The notes under the pieces are model-generated. The model was not told the DNA's origin. It searched no databases and was given only the letters and a program-made list of their open reading frames with translations. The position numbers and the translations under genes are program-made. Positions 32,799 through 44,756 of a DNA stretch of 64,000 nt are shown one piece after another (position 1 is the stretch's first letter; each line of letters starts with the position of its first letter). Source of the DNA: Perognathus longimembris pacificus (Eukaryota > Chordata > Mammalia > Rodentia > Heteromyidae); NCBI RefSeq assembly GCF_023159225.1, contig NC_063161.1, positions 124,844,958-124,908,957 of the forward strand. The letters are read 5' to 3'.

Positions 32799-32802
32799 GT
32801 GG

Positions 32803-33519
32803 ACTAAAAACAAGAAATAATTTCTCATTGTACACTTTCTCTGGTTTTTAGATAGCAACTGCAAACCTAATCCTATTCCTTGATGATAGCAAGCTCTAAG
32901 GAAAGAAAAAAGGCAGTATATGAAATTGTTTAAACAGAAATATCTCCACCACCTTATTTAGGTATTTGCCTTCCTTTCATCGACAGTATTGTGAGGTAAT
33001 AGGATAAGACAGAAACATAACTAAACAATACTTGCAGACTCTGGAGAAAGGTGAGATGAGAAAAGACTTACTTCTTTGGTGCAAAGGTCCCTAATAGAGA
33101 AAGGAGCAAATCTCAAGAAATCAGGCCAGTTTGATTCAAAGGTACTACAGAATGGGAAAAAAAAATCCTTATATCAACTATATCCTTTCTTCTCTAAATA
33201 ATGCCTCAGAGTAGGCAATCACCCAAAATTAAAACACAATTCCTATAGGGTTTTTTTTTCTTTTTTGGCACAGACAACATGTCTTTGTGTTGAAGCCCAA
33301 GATTAAACATCCTTATATTTTTGTTGTGATTTTACTGTCAAATGCAAATACCTAACTGTAAGTAAGTCATTACTCTCCTGCTGTTGTGGTCTGATTAATT
33401 CTCACAATATTAGCCAGCAATTCATTTTATCCCTTGGCGTCGTAAGTCCAGTTGAAGGAGATAAGTGGCTGATAGAAGATCTCCGAGAACAGTTATAAAT
33501 GATTCACTTTAAAAAGAAT
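32803..33519. other. No gene seen
   Basis: Unique-looking AT-rich DNA. Confidence 0.5.
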
Positions 33520-33760
33520 AATAAAGCAGCCACTGGCTAAGTGCAGTGGAGTAAACCTCCCATACATTGCACAAAACTAATTTAGTTTTAAAAACTTTGG
33601 CAAATTATAGTCAATAATCTTCACTGTCACCCTGCTGTTTATAAAACTTTGGAGAGGAAACTTAATGCTGAAATGCAAATATTTAATTAGATTTTAATGG
33701 TGAGGTTTATTTTTCCTAAATCTGGTCATCTGTCTCAATTACATTCCCCATTTTTTACAG
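33520..33760. promoter_or_regulatory. Candidate conserved noncoding element (weak)
   Basis: Repeat-free AT-rich block with an octamer ATGCAAAT (33673-33680) followed closely by TTAATTAG (33683-33690), a POU/homeodomain-like pairing. Inference only; no alignment was possible. Confidence 0.2.
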
Positions 33761-33856
33761 TTAACCAGGGATTGTCATTCCCATGGGTTTGGGGGATGTT
33801 TTCTCTTTCCTAATTCCTGTTGAGAATTTGCTTTTGCAGGAGTATTGTTCTTACAA

Positions 33857-33857
33857 A

Positions 33858-33898
<41 letters not shown>

Positions 33899-33932
33899 GA
33901 AGGAAGGAGGAATTGTTTTTTTTTTTTTTTTC
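33857..33932. repeat. A-run, (GA)n and T-run cluster
   Basis: A12, then about 14 GA units (33868-33894), then T14 near 33918. Confidence 0.95.
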
Positions 33933-33939
33933 CTTTTTG

Positions 33940-34845
33940 GAAAAGAGAAACATTTGGCCAAGAAAAGGAAAAGTATATGTTCTGAGTTTTAAATGCTTTT
34001 AAAACTAATTGTCCTTATGTTCTAATAAAAGAGCATCCTCAGCAGCTAAACAATTCTCTTTTTTCTACCTCATAACATGGGGCAATTAATATGTGTTTTT
34101 ATTCAATGCCCAACTAAAGTTGTTCTGTGTATACTTGAAAATTCTACAGCTATATGTTCTTCAAATGTAGTTTCAAGTTTCCATTAATTTGCAGAACTCA
34201 GTGAATCTTGGCTACTCATGTCCCATTCCTCCCAACCACTTAAAATCTACTGTGCCTTCTGTTAAACATAAAACCCTTCAAGACTGTTGGGGCTGGGTAG
34301 TAATGAACTTGTGTATCTCAGCTTCTCTTTTTCATTGTTATCATCAAAATACAGATCCTGCATCAGACCTACTTCTGTAGACCAATTTCCTTATCCTATG
34401 GTAGAATGGCTTTGATCATTTGCTAGTAGCTTTCTGCTAGATTCTAACAACAGTGGGTGCTAAAAAAAAATTTAAAAAAGAATGGAGGACAGAAGGAGAC
34501 AAAGACATGCTGGTCCTTTGTCTTGGTATCCCTTTGAATATCACCCCTACAATGATGCATCACCCTGACCACAATAACCTGTTGTAGTGTCGGCAGTTGA
34601 CTCCCATTTGCAGTTTCCCCTCCCTATTCTTCCAAAAGCAGCCTCTACTCACCTTCTCATGGACACCACACAGTAACAGTGGGCAGCCTCTCCAGTGGGG
34701 TCCTTTCCAACCCAAGTGGCTCTTCCTCCAGGCTTCTGGGCTGGATCATCACACTCTTCTTTTGTTTTCCCAACCCAATGGCTAGTCATCACTTCATGCA
34801 GTTGTTATCTCTGTGGTTCCCATGATTTTAAATATATTTCTAATT
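33940..34845. other. No gene seen
   Basis: Unique-looking. Two overlapping frames near 34597-34913 have no domain. Confidence 0.5.
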
Positions 34846-34849
34846 TTTT

Positions 34850-34945
34850 AACACTTTTTTTTTTGGGGGGGGGCAGCTCCCTGCTGTCAAACCCAGGGTT
34901 TCAGACATGCTAGTCACACACTCTACTATTACACTATACCTCATT
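34850..34945 (-). repeat. Diverged ID-like monomer, antisense
   Basis: T9/G9 start, TCAAACCCAGGGTTTC (antisense B-box), CATGCTAGTCACACACTCTA, then a decayed A-box. Confidence 0.55.
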
Positions 34946-35049
34946 ACCTTTAACATGTTTAATATAGTTTTTACTATTCAATCCTGTTAGATTGATTAGT
35001 GTTGGCTTCACTCTTCCGGATGACTATTAACACATATGTGGAGCTATAA

Positions 35050-35218
35050 TCTTCCTATCACTTACCACTTGTGTGACCTTGACCCATTATTACTGGAGAA
35101 ATTCTCTGAACTAAAATTCTATTACTTGAAATTCTCCTTTCATTTCTCTTCATGTAAAATACCCTTACAGGATTAATGAGATAATCTTTGTCAAGTAACT
35201 AAAGCATAATAAGAGCTT
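35050..35218 (+). repeat. MIR SINE
   Basis: ACTTACCACTTGTGTGACCT, TTCTCTGAACTAAAATTC, TTCATGTAAAATACCC and CAGGATTAATGAGATAAT are in MIR order. Confidence 0.78.
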
Positions 35219-35822
35219 CCCCCCCCAAACAGAAATGTGGTTCCTTTTTTCCTCTTTTACCTTCTGTAGGTTCAGTTTCTCCCATTTATACCACATAAGA
35301 CTTATCTTCTTTCTTTACTGAGAATAAATGCATTCCTTCTTCTTGACAGCTTATATTGTGCCATTGTAGCTCTAAATCATTCTCGTTACCTCCTCCAGGA
35401 TGCCTTAATTCTAGGTGCAATCACTACCACCATGCCTTCAACCCTGTCTGTCAGTCAGTTCCATGTTAACCATATTCATTCCACTTGCTTTTAGACAGCC
35501 TATCTTTACTGCTATTTTCCAACATGACATTTTTCTTTAAAACATTCTTGCATCTCTTATTCTTCTCCTATATGGCATCTGGAGCTATCTATCATCTTCC
35601 CCCACCCCGCCCACACACACCCCATCCTGACACCTACACAACTCACCTTCATTCCCATTTTCTTGCTTCCTAGAAATCTACATGTTGCTAAAATAATTCC
35701 ACATCAAGTCGCACCTATCTTTGATAAACACTAAGTCCCTCTTTGCCCATTTGCTTTCCCTTTGTGAAGTTTTTAGGGCTTGGTTCATAGTAGGACCTTG
35801 ATAAATACTCACTGTGTGAAAA
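35219..35822 (+). other. Pyrimidine-rich unique DNA ending in a MIR 3' piece
   Basis: No gene seen. 35773-35820 (GCTTGGTTCATAGTAGG, CTTGATAAATACTCACTG) matches the MIR 3' end. CA-rich text at 35605-35640 is low complexity. Confidence 0.5.
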
Positions 35823-37480
35823 CAAGGAAATGAATAAGACCTCCCTTTACCTCAGCCGCCAGTCTCCTTTGTTCCACTCTTTCCAAATTCCTCCTGTTTT
35901 TTAACTTTTCAAGGCTGCTATTTTCTCATTCTAAGCAAAAAAAAAAAAAAATGTAAACTTGTGTCCTGTGCCCCTTTCTACTTTTCCCTCTCCATTAATA
36001 TTAGAATAGAAAAACAAAACTTCAAAGACACAAAGAGATATAAGGTTTTCAAAGGTATCAGGGAGTGTCCTAGTGTCTAACCTTCTTTCATTCAAAAAGC
36101 ACTCTACTTTCAATTTTTCCTGTGATCTACTGTTTGAAAGCATTTAGGCTCATCATTACATGGACAAGTCATATGTAGTTATAGGTATCAAATTCTAGCT
36201 TTTGTAGTTACCTCCATGGGTGTGTATACATATAATGTTTGGTGAATTTGGCCTTATTTTTTTAAAACCACTTACTTATTTATATTTACTATGTTGCTAC
36301 AGAGATTGTGAGGTAGATAGATACTATTACAACTGCATAGTCTTTCCACCTGTTCTTTTGAGTGATTTTGTATGGTTTTTATGTCATTTCTTTTGGGTAG
36401 GTCATAGAAAACTTCAAATTCACTGTATTAATATTTTACATCAACACTCCTAATAGAGTATTATGGCTATCTGTTTCCTAGCATCTCACCCTGAGTCTCT
36501 CACCAACAAAATAGATGTTTCATAACCTGAATGCATTGTGGGTTTCCCCCACACACACACAGAATTCCCAAACACTTGGTGAGTTAGGTATTGAATGTAA
36601 TAGGTTCAAGACATGAACCAAACAAGGAAAAACATCTGGGAAACATCTTTCCTTCATTATTTTATGAAAGATAAAACCCAAATCCAGAGAACTGATGCAA
36701 GCAGGACAAATGATTTTTTTTAAGTGGGAATGACAAATCTAGACAATGTTTCCACCCCCTCCATCTCAAGCCAATCTTCTGTCTTTTGGTTCTTACTTTG
36801 CTATGTCTTTAGAAGCCGCTAAGAATTCTTCAAAGCTTGAATGCCTGGAGGGAACTATCTCATTCTGCCTAACCTGTCTTGGAAACTTGCCTTTCTGTGG
36901 TCAAGGAAAGAATGGCAGTGGTGTAGCTCCATAAAACCAGTGGGCTTCTTCTCATTAGTACATTACCAATACTCTAAGAGGACCTCAGATGTAAGCTCCA
37001 TTTTATTTTGTTGAAAGCTGATCATCATTACTGAGGGAATTACAAAAAGTCTTAGAGAAAAAAGCAGACCAAGAGGCATAAACAGCAACAATTCTTCTCA
37101 CCTATGGAAGCCTCAGCACCCTCCACAGAGGCTGTCCGTGCTAGGATCAGTAGGTGGCTTAGCACTCTGAGGTCTCACAAGGTCTTCAGGGTCTCCTGGA
37201 AGACTTCACATTTCTACTTGTACCGTAAGCATGACTTTGTACAGCAGCGGGATTGTGGTTAGGTCTCCTAGCCGGGAGAGAGCTGGACATCACCACTCCG
37301 AAAAGAAGATAGAAAGGACTTAGCATTCACTAAGCTTCACTAAGCTTCAGTTGCTACACTCAATGTTAATGGTCTTTAACTATGTTTTCATTTAACCTGC
37401 ACACACACAAAAAAAAACCACTATGAGACAAAGGGCTGTGTTGCATGTTGACATATGATTAAAAACGTGTAAGATTAAGA
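35823..37480. other. No gene seen
   Basis: Unique-looking. Short frames at 36220 and 36746 have no domain. A 10-bp tandem CACTAAGCTT occurs near 37327-37347. Confidence 0.5.
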
Positions 37481-37487
37481 AAATTGA

Positions 37488-37703
37488 GGGGGCTGGAAAA
37501 ATGGCCTAGTGGCAAGAGTGCTTGCCTCGTACACATGAAGCCCTGGGTTCGATTCCTCAGCACCACATATATAGAAAATGGCCAGAAGTGGCGCTGTGGT
37601 TCAAGTGGCAGAGTGCTAGCCTTGAGCAAAAAGAAGCCAGGGACAGTGCTCAGGCCCTGAGTTTAAGGCCCAGGACTGGCCAAAAAATAAAAAATAAAAT
37701 CAG
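37488..37703 (+). repeat. IDL-Geo dimeric SINE, well preserved
   Basis: A-box ATGGCCTAGTGGCAAGAG; B-box GGGTTCGATTCC; linker CACATATATAGAAAATGG; right half GGCGCTGTGGTTCAAGTGG with a B-box-like GAGTTTAAGGCCCAG; tail of A and AAAT units. Confidence 0.95.
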
Positions 37704-37708
37704 CATTC

Positions 37709-37790
37709 AGGCTCAGAGTATGGCCCAAGTGGTAGTACTTGTCTAGTAAGCACAATGCTCTTTGTTCAAACCCCAGTATTGCCAAAAGAA
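37709..37790 (+). repeat. ID-like monomer following IDL-Geo
   Basis: GAGTATGGCCCAAGTGGTAG, CTTGTCTAGTAAGCAC, TTGTTCAAACCCCAGTATTG. Confidence 0.65.
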
Positions 37791-37799
37791 AATTGCTCA

Positions 37800-38750
37800 G
37801 ATTCACAGTTAGTAAGGTTCTACAACTAAATTCAAACATGGATCTATTTGAGAATGAAATCCATGATCTTCTCATTAAATTACTTTCTATAAATTAGACA
37901 AATTAGGGAAGTTTTCTATATAACTCCTTGCCTCTGTGCACTTGAATTTAGAGGAAAATATGATTAAGTAACTATTCTTCATCTGCTGTTCCCAACTAAA
38001 AATAACTTGATATGAAATATATTTTTGCCTTTTTGGGAAAAGGTTCTGTCTAAATTCAGAAAATACTGCATGATTACTTAGTAAATTGTCTTCCTCCACA
38101 CCATAGTTTATCATCTGCAGATACTGTCAGTGACTGGTGTTTGAGTCATTATGCTTACGGGATTTAATTTTTAATGATGTAAAAATTATGCACACTACCC
38201 TACCATTTCTCTCCTAAACCCAGAATCTGATAGCTAATAATTGCTCCTTAGTTTGCTAATGCTCCATGCTATTAATTAGAATGCAACTAGAATCAGAAAA
38301 GTGACTCTCTGAAATGGCCTTTATAGATCCGATGCTCTTTTTTTTTTTTCAAATAAATTCAAGATTAAAATTGTCCAAGCACATGCATTAACAACTTTTT
38401 CCCTGCCAGACTCTCCTACAAACAAGACACAGGATGGGGGGTGGGGGAAGTTGATGTTCTTTACAACTCTTAGATCACATTACTGTAATGCGCATTAATG
38501 TAAAAATAAGCCACTAAATTGGTGATTTACCACAATAGACAGAAAAAAGTATCTATTTATAGGTCTGTCTCATGCTGGTGTACCCAGTTAGTGGATGGTT
38601 TTTTTGCATGTGGTGAATGAGAGACCTTAGCCAGGTCTCTTCTAATTTATGATATTACTATTCCCTAGGGCCTTAGAATCTCCTATAATCCAAGAGTGTG
38701 TGTAGACTGTTCAAGAGAAATATACATATGTAATTAGCATATTATAGAAA
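37800..38750. other. No gene seen; possible regulatory block at 38130-38330
   Basis: 38130-38330 is AT-rich with TTTAATTTTTAATGATG, TAGCTAATAATTGC and ATTAATTAGAATGC, suggestive of homeodomain sites. Low weight. Confidence 0.3.
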
Positions 38751-38754
38751 GAGA

Positions 38755-38830
38755 TGAATAATATCTACCTTATAAGGATCTTGTGAAGATTAAATTCATA
38801 CACATATTATAAGTAAGATAAATACATAAA
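38755..38830 (+). repeat. MIR fragment
   Basis: AATAATATCTACCTTATAAG, GATCTTGTGAAGATTAAATT: MIR core order. Confidence 0.6.
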
Positions 38831-39782
38831 TGTAATTTTACTCAATGCCACAAGCAGTAATTTAAAATAGCACCACTAGCTGGGGAATAAACTCCAACAC
38901 ATTATTAGCCTTTGAGGGGCACTGCATATTTAAGTGATAGCAGTCATGTTTAAACAACAGAAATGTATCCTCTTACAGTTCCAGGGGCCAAACATTCAAA
39001 ATTAGCACCAGTGGGCCAATTAGCATCAGCAGAGCCACCCTCTCTCCAGAAGTTCTTAGAGAGAATTCCTTGGTCTATGGCCACATATAACTCTAAACAT
39101 GTCCTGTTTTCACATTGCATCCTCCTCTGTGTTAATCAATTTTCCTTTAAGCCCAATTATTAAGAGGATATATGTGGTTGCAATTAGGAGCCACTGTGAA
39201 AAATTTAGGGTAGTATGACCTCAGCCTCTTAACTGAAGTCCTTTTACAAAGATGCTCTTCCCATGGAAGGTAGCAGTTGTATGTTCCAAGGTAAGGGCCC
39301 GGATATTCTTTGGGAATTCAATTTCCAAAAGGCCCAGATACTCTTGGGGAATTCAATTTCCAACCTACCACAATCATATAATGACCAAGTAGAAGATTTA
39401 GAAATTGAGGCCAGGAGGCCTTGATCCCCAGTTTGGACTCTTATCTAAACTTCCCTCAGCTTTCTGGAGCAGTTTAGCTACCAGAGAGCAGTAGTAGAGC
39501 TAAGCCTGTGGCTCAGTGACAGATTGCACAAGGTCAAGGTACTGAGTTCTACCCCCAAATCTGAAAGATAAATTATCAACTTTAGATATATTTAATACAT
39601 AGATATAAACAAATGGAGCTTCTGTGATTTATTTACACAAAAATAAATTTTAATGTTGGCTCCTTTTCTTCCCCATATATCCTGTCACCCCTCTACCTGT
39701 CTGGGTAATCTGACTTAACCTATAACATTAGAGTGTTATTTGATCATTGATAGGAGTATCAGTATTACACTGTTGGGTTCCA
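38831..39782. other. No gene seen; includes tandem duplication and tRNA-like relic
   Basis: 39494-39560 (AAGCCTGTGGCTCAGTGACA, TGAGTTCTACCCCC) is a decayed tRNA-like monomer. The tandem duplication is listed separately. The rest looks unique. Confidence 0.45.
39296..39365 (+). repeat. 35-bp tandem duplication (2 copies)
   Basis: 39296-39330 and 39331-39365 share GGCCC, GATA, TCTT and GGGAATTCAATTTCCAA, with three differences in the first 33 positions. Confidence 0.95.
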
Positions 39783-39982
39783 TGACACTGGTGGTGCACA
39801 CCTGTAATCCTAGCTACTCAGGAGACTGAGTACTGAGAATTGCAGTTTAAAGCCAACCTGGACAGCAAAGGCCATGATACTCTCCTTCAGAAAACAGGAA
39901 GTGGCTCAAAGTGGCTTGAGCAAAAGAGCTCAGGGACAGCATACAGGCACTGAGCTCAAGCCTCACGACTGATAAAAAAAAA
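39783..39982 (+). repeat. B1-Geo SINE, internally shortened
   Basis: CACACCTGTAATCCTAGCTA, GGAGACTGAGTACTGAG; the linker region is truncated (CTCTCCTTCAGAAAACAGG); then AAGTGGCTTGAGCAAAAGAG. Confidence 0.88.
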
Positions 39983-39997
39983 GGTTGGAGGTGGGAG

Positions 39998-40206
39998 GAC
40001 ATGGCCTTCTAAAACATGCCTCCTCTAATTAGGCAACCCTTGCTAGTAGTTCATTCAGTATGAACTATGAAATCATCAATGGGTTAATCCATTGATGGTG
40101 TCAGTGACTCTTGTGGTCCAATCACCTTTGATAATGCCACCAGCTAGAATCAAGCCTTCAACATAAGAACCTTTTGGGAGATTTTACATCCAAATCATAA
40201 CACAAG
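39998..40206 (-). mobile_element. MaLR LTR fragment, antisense
   Basis: CTCCTCTAATTAGGCAACC, TGAAATCATCAATGGGTTAA, GGTCCAATCACCTTTGATAA, CAAGCCTTCAACATAAGAAC, ATCCAAATCATAACAC. Confidence 0.65.
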
Positions 40207-40282
40207 TTGAATAATGAAAAGAAACCAAACTCTGAAGTTTTATTTCCTGAATGTTCATTTCCAAAGGTGCATTTTGGGGGAA

Positions 40283-40528
40283 TTTTTTTTTTTTTTTGCC
40301 AGTCCTGGGGCTTGAACTTGGGGCCTGGGAAATATCTCTGAGCCTTTGTACTGAAGACTGGTACTCTACCACTTGAGCCACAGCTCCATTTCTTGCTTTT
40401 TCTGAGTAGTTTATTGGAGATAAAGAATCTCATGGACTTTTCTGCCTGGGCTGGCTTTGAACTGTGATCCTCAGACCTCAACCTTCTGAGTAGCTAGGAT
40501 TATAGGCATGAGCCACTAGTGCCTGGCA
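40283..40528 (-). repeat. B1-Geo SINE, antisense
   Basis: T15 then GCCAGTCCTGGGGCTTGAAC, CTACCACTTGAGCCACAGC, TTATTGGAGATAAAGAATC, TCTGAGTAGCTAGGATTATA. Confidence 0.93.
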
Positions 40529-40560
40529 TTTTTGAGCAATTTTATGAAGCATCTTGGAGG

Positions 40561-40781
40561 CTGAGAATGTGGCTTTAGTGGTAGAGTACTTGCCTAGCAT
40601 TCATGAAGCCCTGGGTTCAATTCCTCAGTACCACATAAACAGAAAAAGCCAGAAGTGGCACTATGGCTCAAGTGGTTAGAACGCTAGCCTTGAACACAAA
40701 GAGATTCAGGGACAGTGCCCAGGCCCCGAGTCCAAGACCCAGGACTGGCAAAAAAAAAAACAAAAAAACAAAAAAAAAAAA
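40561..40781 (+). repeat. IDL-Geo SINE with 8-bp TSD
   Basis: CTGAGAATGTGGCTTTAGTG, GGGTTCAATTCCTCAG, CTATGGCTCAAGTGGTTAGA, CGAGTCCAAGACCCAG, A-rich tail. CTTGGAGG at 40553-40560 and 40782-40789. Confidence 0.92.
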
Positions 40782-40919
40782 CTTGGAGGTGGCAAACATT
40801 ATGAATTTTCAAAGCACATAGATTTGGAGTTGAAATTTAGCCTGAGACATTAGAACCTGACTCATGTACAACCAGCCTTCACCTCATATTACTAATTTGG
40901 AAACTCCTGTAACCTACTT

Positions 40920-40921
<2 letters not shown>

Positions 40922-40960
<39 letters not shown>
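40922..40960 (+). repeat. (GT)19 microsatellite
   Basis: Uninterrupted GT run. Confidence 0.97.
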
Positions 40961-40963
<3 letters not shown>

Positions 40964-41114
40964 AGGAGAGACTAGCATTTGTCTACTACACAATAAATGA
41001 CCTTTTTTTTCCCCTACTAAGTCTCTGTTACCTGGATTTCCTCTTTTCTGCAAATGTACAGAATTTTCAATCTGCAGCTAATATCTAACAACTGACTGTT
41101 TCTATCCTGTGACT

Positions 41115-41240
41115 TCTTTTGAATTTGTTTGTTTTGTTGAGATGGGTCACACTGTGCCACCTGGGCTGATCTCAAACTCCTGGGCTCCAGCAAGTAATCG
41201 TCATACCCTCGACTCCACACTAGCTAGCTAGAACTATACC
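41115..41240 (-). repeat. 7SL-derived SINE fragment, antisense
   Basis: TTGTTGAGATGGGTCACACT, CTGGGCTGATCTCAAACTCC and TGGGCTCCAGCAAGTAATCG match antisense 7SL/Alu/B1-type text. No Geo half is attached. Confidence 0.65.
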
Positions 41241-41439
41241 AATGCAGCATATTCCCTCGGTTTTACTGATTCTCTCTCTCTGTGTTTTATACTCCACTCT
41301 CCCATAGTGAGCAAAGTCCAGGGAAGGGAGGGTCCTGGCTCCTTTATCACTGCCAATGTCCCAACTGCCACATAGAGTTCAGGATGCCCACTCAGCTCAA
41401 AGCCAGTGCTCACCCTCTCCTAATTTGGTTGATGCTTGC

Positions 41440-41680
41440 AAATTCACCTGTGTTAGGAGCTCTGTAATTTTTATTCTCCAAGTAATCAAGGTAATTTGCA
41501 TAACAATTACAGCTACCAGGAGACATTTGACTCTGCAGTACGCACCATTTGCAAATTCTTTGCAATGGAGAATCACTTTTGCAGTTGGTGGAAAGGAGAA
41601 GGTGGGGGAGTTGGTCATTTGCCATAATGACTTTTTCATGATAAGCAGCAGACATCTATGATTATTTCCAAAGGCAGTGA
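41440..41680. promoter_or_regulatory. Candidate conserved noncoding element (weak)
   Basis: Repeat-free. Octamer-type ATTTGCAT at 41494-41501 beside TAACAATTACAG, then TGCAGTACGCACCATTTGC. Frames on both strands (41356-41661, 41397-41690) have no domain. Inference only. Confidence 0.22.
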
Positions 41681-41689
41681 ATAGGTTCA

Positions 41690-43300
41690 AAGTCTTACAT
41701 TATTGGACTTTAATTAGAAGTCTAGTTTGCATACATTTTAAATGTTAATCACTGTTCAGCAAGCCAGTGAATTCAAGATAGGTCACCCACAACCTACTCC
41801 TCCTAGAAAGGAGTGTCCTTTTCCTTGATGAGATGTAACATGCTATGAAACCCAGGCAGAAGGTTCCACTTCTCTAAAGAAAATGGCAAAGGGCAGCAGA
41901 GCTCAGGATGACAGTTTAGCCCCTTCTGATTAGCAAATCTCAGATACTAGCATGTATTCTTATAATACTCCTTTCTAAAATGTATTGCCTAAAGTAAGGT
42001 GCTACAACTTATGTTGCTTGATTTCATTGACTTCAAAGACTAGTTTGGACCCTCTGCAAATCATTTACGGTTCAGTGACAAATACAGAAGAAGAATGGAA
42101 TTGAGGGGCTTAAAATGAGTCTGAATTAGATTTGAGCAGGTCAGGGAATTCTCAGCCTGGCCCATGGCTCAATATTGCCACCAGTGTTTAAAAAAAAAAA
42201 AAAGCTAACAGTGTGGCTCAACAGTAGACTACTTTCCTCATGATTGCAAGAACCCGAGTTCAAATTTCATTACTGCCTAAAAGAAAATGAGTTCTTGCAT
42301 GGCAAAATTTAACTTTTTTCCCCCAATTTTAAGGAGGAAAACAACTACTTAGTAAATGGATAAAATGTTCACATTTGGAAATGTGGAACTCACCCATTCC
42401 TGGGTATTGGTTGAGGCATAAACTTCAATCTAGATCTGCTAAAGACCAGTGGCCCAACTTTGACCTTGCTGTCTTCTGATATTCCATTTCTGCCAAGACA
42501 ATGTTTAAAAGTCAAGGCTGCTCTATTTCCTGGCTCTTCTTTTGATGACAAAGGACAAACACTTGGCAGAAAATTTTAATAGAGCATACAAGGTGCTTGA
42601 AGACAGAAATTATTTCCTCAAAGTGTTTAATCATGCTGTTGAAAACCACTTCCTCCAGTGGCCTAATCACATAAATCACAGTAAAAGGTTAAAGATGAAG
42701 TTCATTTGTACCAAATTGCCAGTGATGGGTTCTTAGAAATGGATGCTTTGTATTAAGAGGTGAAGTCATTCTGCCACCCATTGGTATGACTGGATGGTCT
42801 CTAGATCGCACCTGTACATTCCCTGCCAGATCATGTTCAGCAATGTTTGGTTTGGAGAGGTGCACATTTAATTTCTACCAACATTTGACTCAACTCTAGA
42901 TATGGGACAGAATTTTTATAAAATATATAACTTGACACCATCAGCACCAGGGGGCAGCCGCCAGATTATGTAAACTGAAAATAGTAACGTTAATGTGTTT
43001 CTACTATATCTTCCTCGTTAGACTATCAAATACTATCTAAAGCTCTGTGTGTGTGCATGTGTGCATACATATTGTGCATCCATGTGCACTTGTGAACTGA
43101 ATCTTCAACTCAAGAGCCAGACCATGTCTGCTCTTCCAAAAATTCATCTCCACGACTCTGGGCAAATGCAATTTCTTCCCTAACCATAGCTACAGCCTGA
43201 GTTCAACACTTTGGTCTTTCTGATTTTGCTTCTATTGTATTCAACATTGGTTTCTCTTTTCAGGGGCAGATTAAAAATGAGCTCCCTACATTTATTAAAC
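41690..43300. other. No gene seen; one tRNA-like monomer
   Basis: 42203-42280 (CAGTGTGGCTCAACAGTAGA, CCCGAGTTCAAATTTCATTA) is a diverged tRNA-like SINE monomer preceded by A14. The rest looks unique. Confidence 0.5.
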
Positions 43301-43309
43301 CCCAACTCT

Positions 43310-43400
43310 ATGCTTTTTTAAATAAAAATATTATTTTTAAGTAGTTGTACAAAGAGGTTTTAATTTAAACAGATTCATTTATAAGCACAGTGCCACTGTA
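43310..43400 (-). mobile_element. Old-type L1 3' end, antisense
   Basis: ATTTTTAAGTAGTTGTACAA then AGAGGTTTTAATTT is the reverse complement of the old L1 ending seen at 12.8 kb. Confidence 0.65.
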
Positions 43401-43414
43401 TGCTTTACAATGTT

Positions 43415-43550
43415 AGCTATTCTAATAACCCTGCAATGAAGATATTAATTGCTCAGTGTTCAGGTGGAGACAGTCTCAGTAATCACTGAATGAGGATCTC
43501 CCCTTCTTAGCTGTTCCAGTTTTCTTTCCACTAAGCCCTCAAGCTCTGAC
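43415..43550 (+). repeat. Probable MIR SINE
   Basis: CTATTCTAATAACCCTGCAATGAAG and TTCCACTAAGCCCTC in MIR 3' order. Confidence 0.5.
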
Positions 43551-44069
43551 ACCACTCTTGGAGCAGATGAACTATGTACATGCTGTCCACCTGGAGGAGT
43601 GCTCATTTCAGCAAAAGAAAGTATCACTGAGTATACACAAATACCAAACTCAAGGATGCTTGTATCTGGTAAACTCTTGGTGCTGTTTTCTCTACCCTCA
43701 AATTGTGCATAACTAGAAATCTTCTTTCAAGGAAGCCATCTCCTATTCTAGGAATTGGAGAGCCACGTTTTATCAAACTATGTTTTAATGTCTTCTCATT
43801 TAATCTCAATTGAAAAAGGAGATTCATGTTTATAAATATGTGTGGGATTAATGGATGCATGTATTTCTATGATTTTAGGGAATGATTTATCTCATCCTTG
43901 ATGGCTTTGAGCAATAAGCTTCCCTATCTATGTTTAACTTCAAAAAGTATCCCAAATTCCAGCCAATTTATCATATTTTTATTACAAATCAGGACACAGA
44001 CTTAAAAGTATATAAATTGACTCACCTATCCATGTTAAATTAGTTGTATATATTAAATTTTGAAATACA
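43551..44069. other. No gene seen
   Basis: Unique-looking AT-rich DNA. Confidence 0.5.
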
Positions 44070-44261
44070 ACTGAGTGCTAAAATCCTAGCTACTCTGGAG
44101 GCTAAGATCTGAGGATCAACGTCTGAAGCTAGCTCTGGCAGAAAATCAGAGAGACTCCTATCTCCAATTAACCATCCAAAACCTGGAAGCAAAGGTGTGA
44201 TTCAACCAGCCTTAGTTGAAAAGGCCAAGTGAGAACTTGAGCCCTGAGTTCAAGTCCCATT

Positions 44262-44262
<1 letters not shown>
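44070..44262 (+). repeat. Diverged B1-Geo type SINE
   Basis: AAATCCTAGCTACTCTGGAG, ATCTCCAATTAACCATCC, CCCTGAGTTCAAGTCCCATT; tail became CA repeats. Confidence 0.85.

Positions 44263-44316
<54 letters not shown>
44262..44316 (+). repeat. (CA)n microsatellite from SINE tail
   Basis: About 27 CA units with one AA interruption at 44277. Confidence 0.97.
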
Positions 44317-44320
<4 letters not shown>

Positions 44321-44756
44321 ACTATATTTCCTGTAGCTGCTTTGCATGCCTGACCCTTCTGTCTGTTTCAATCACCATTTTGTACTGCTATGTCTATTCA
44401 TTTATTCATTCTCCTCTGGAACCTCTGAATTCCCATGTCAGAATTTCACTGTCCCAATTTCAGAGAGCAAGTGCATAAAGCAGAGTTACCTGCATTTCCC
44501 CAAGCTCTCTAATGCAACAGACAATGAGTAGTCATTAAATACCCAGTTGTAAGGACCACATCATTAGGAATTGTAAATGATATCAAGGTGCAACAGGGAC
44601 AGGACTTGGTCCTGAAGGGACTTAGAATCCATCACCAGTCCTACTAGAGGGAAATGATTTCTATCTAACCTGTACTTCTCCTACAAGATTATAAGATTAA
44701 CCACATTGCTCTAAAAGGGATTCTTTATTTAACAAAAAGATTGGCTGCATGTCTCC

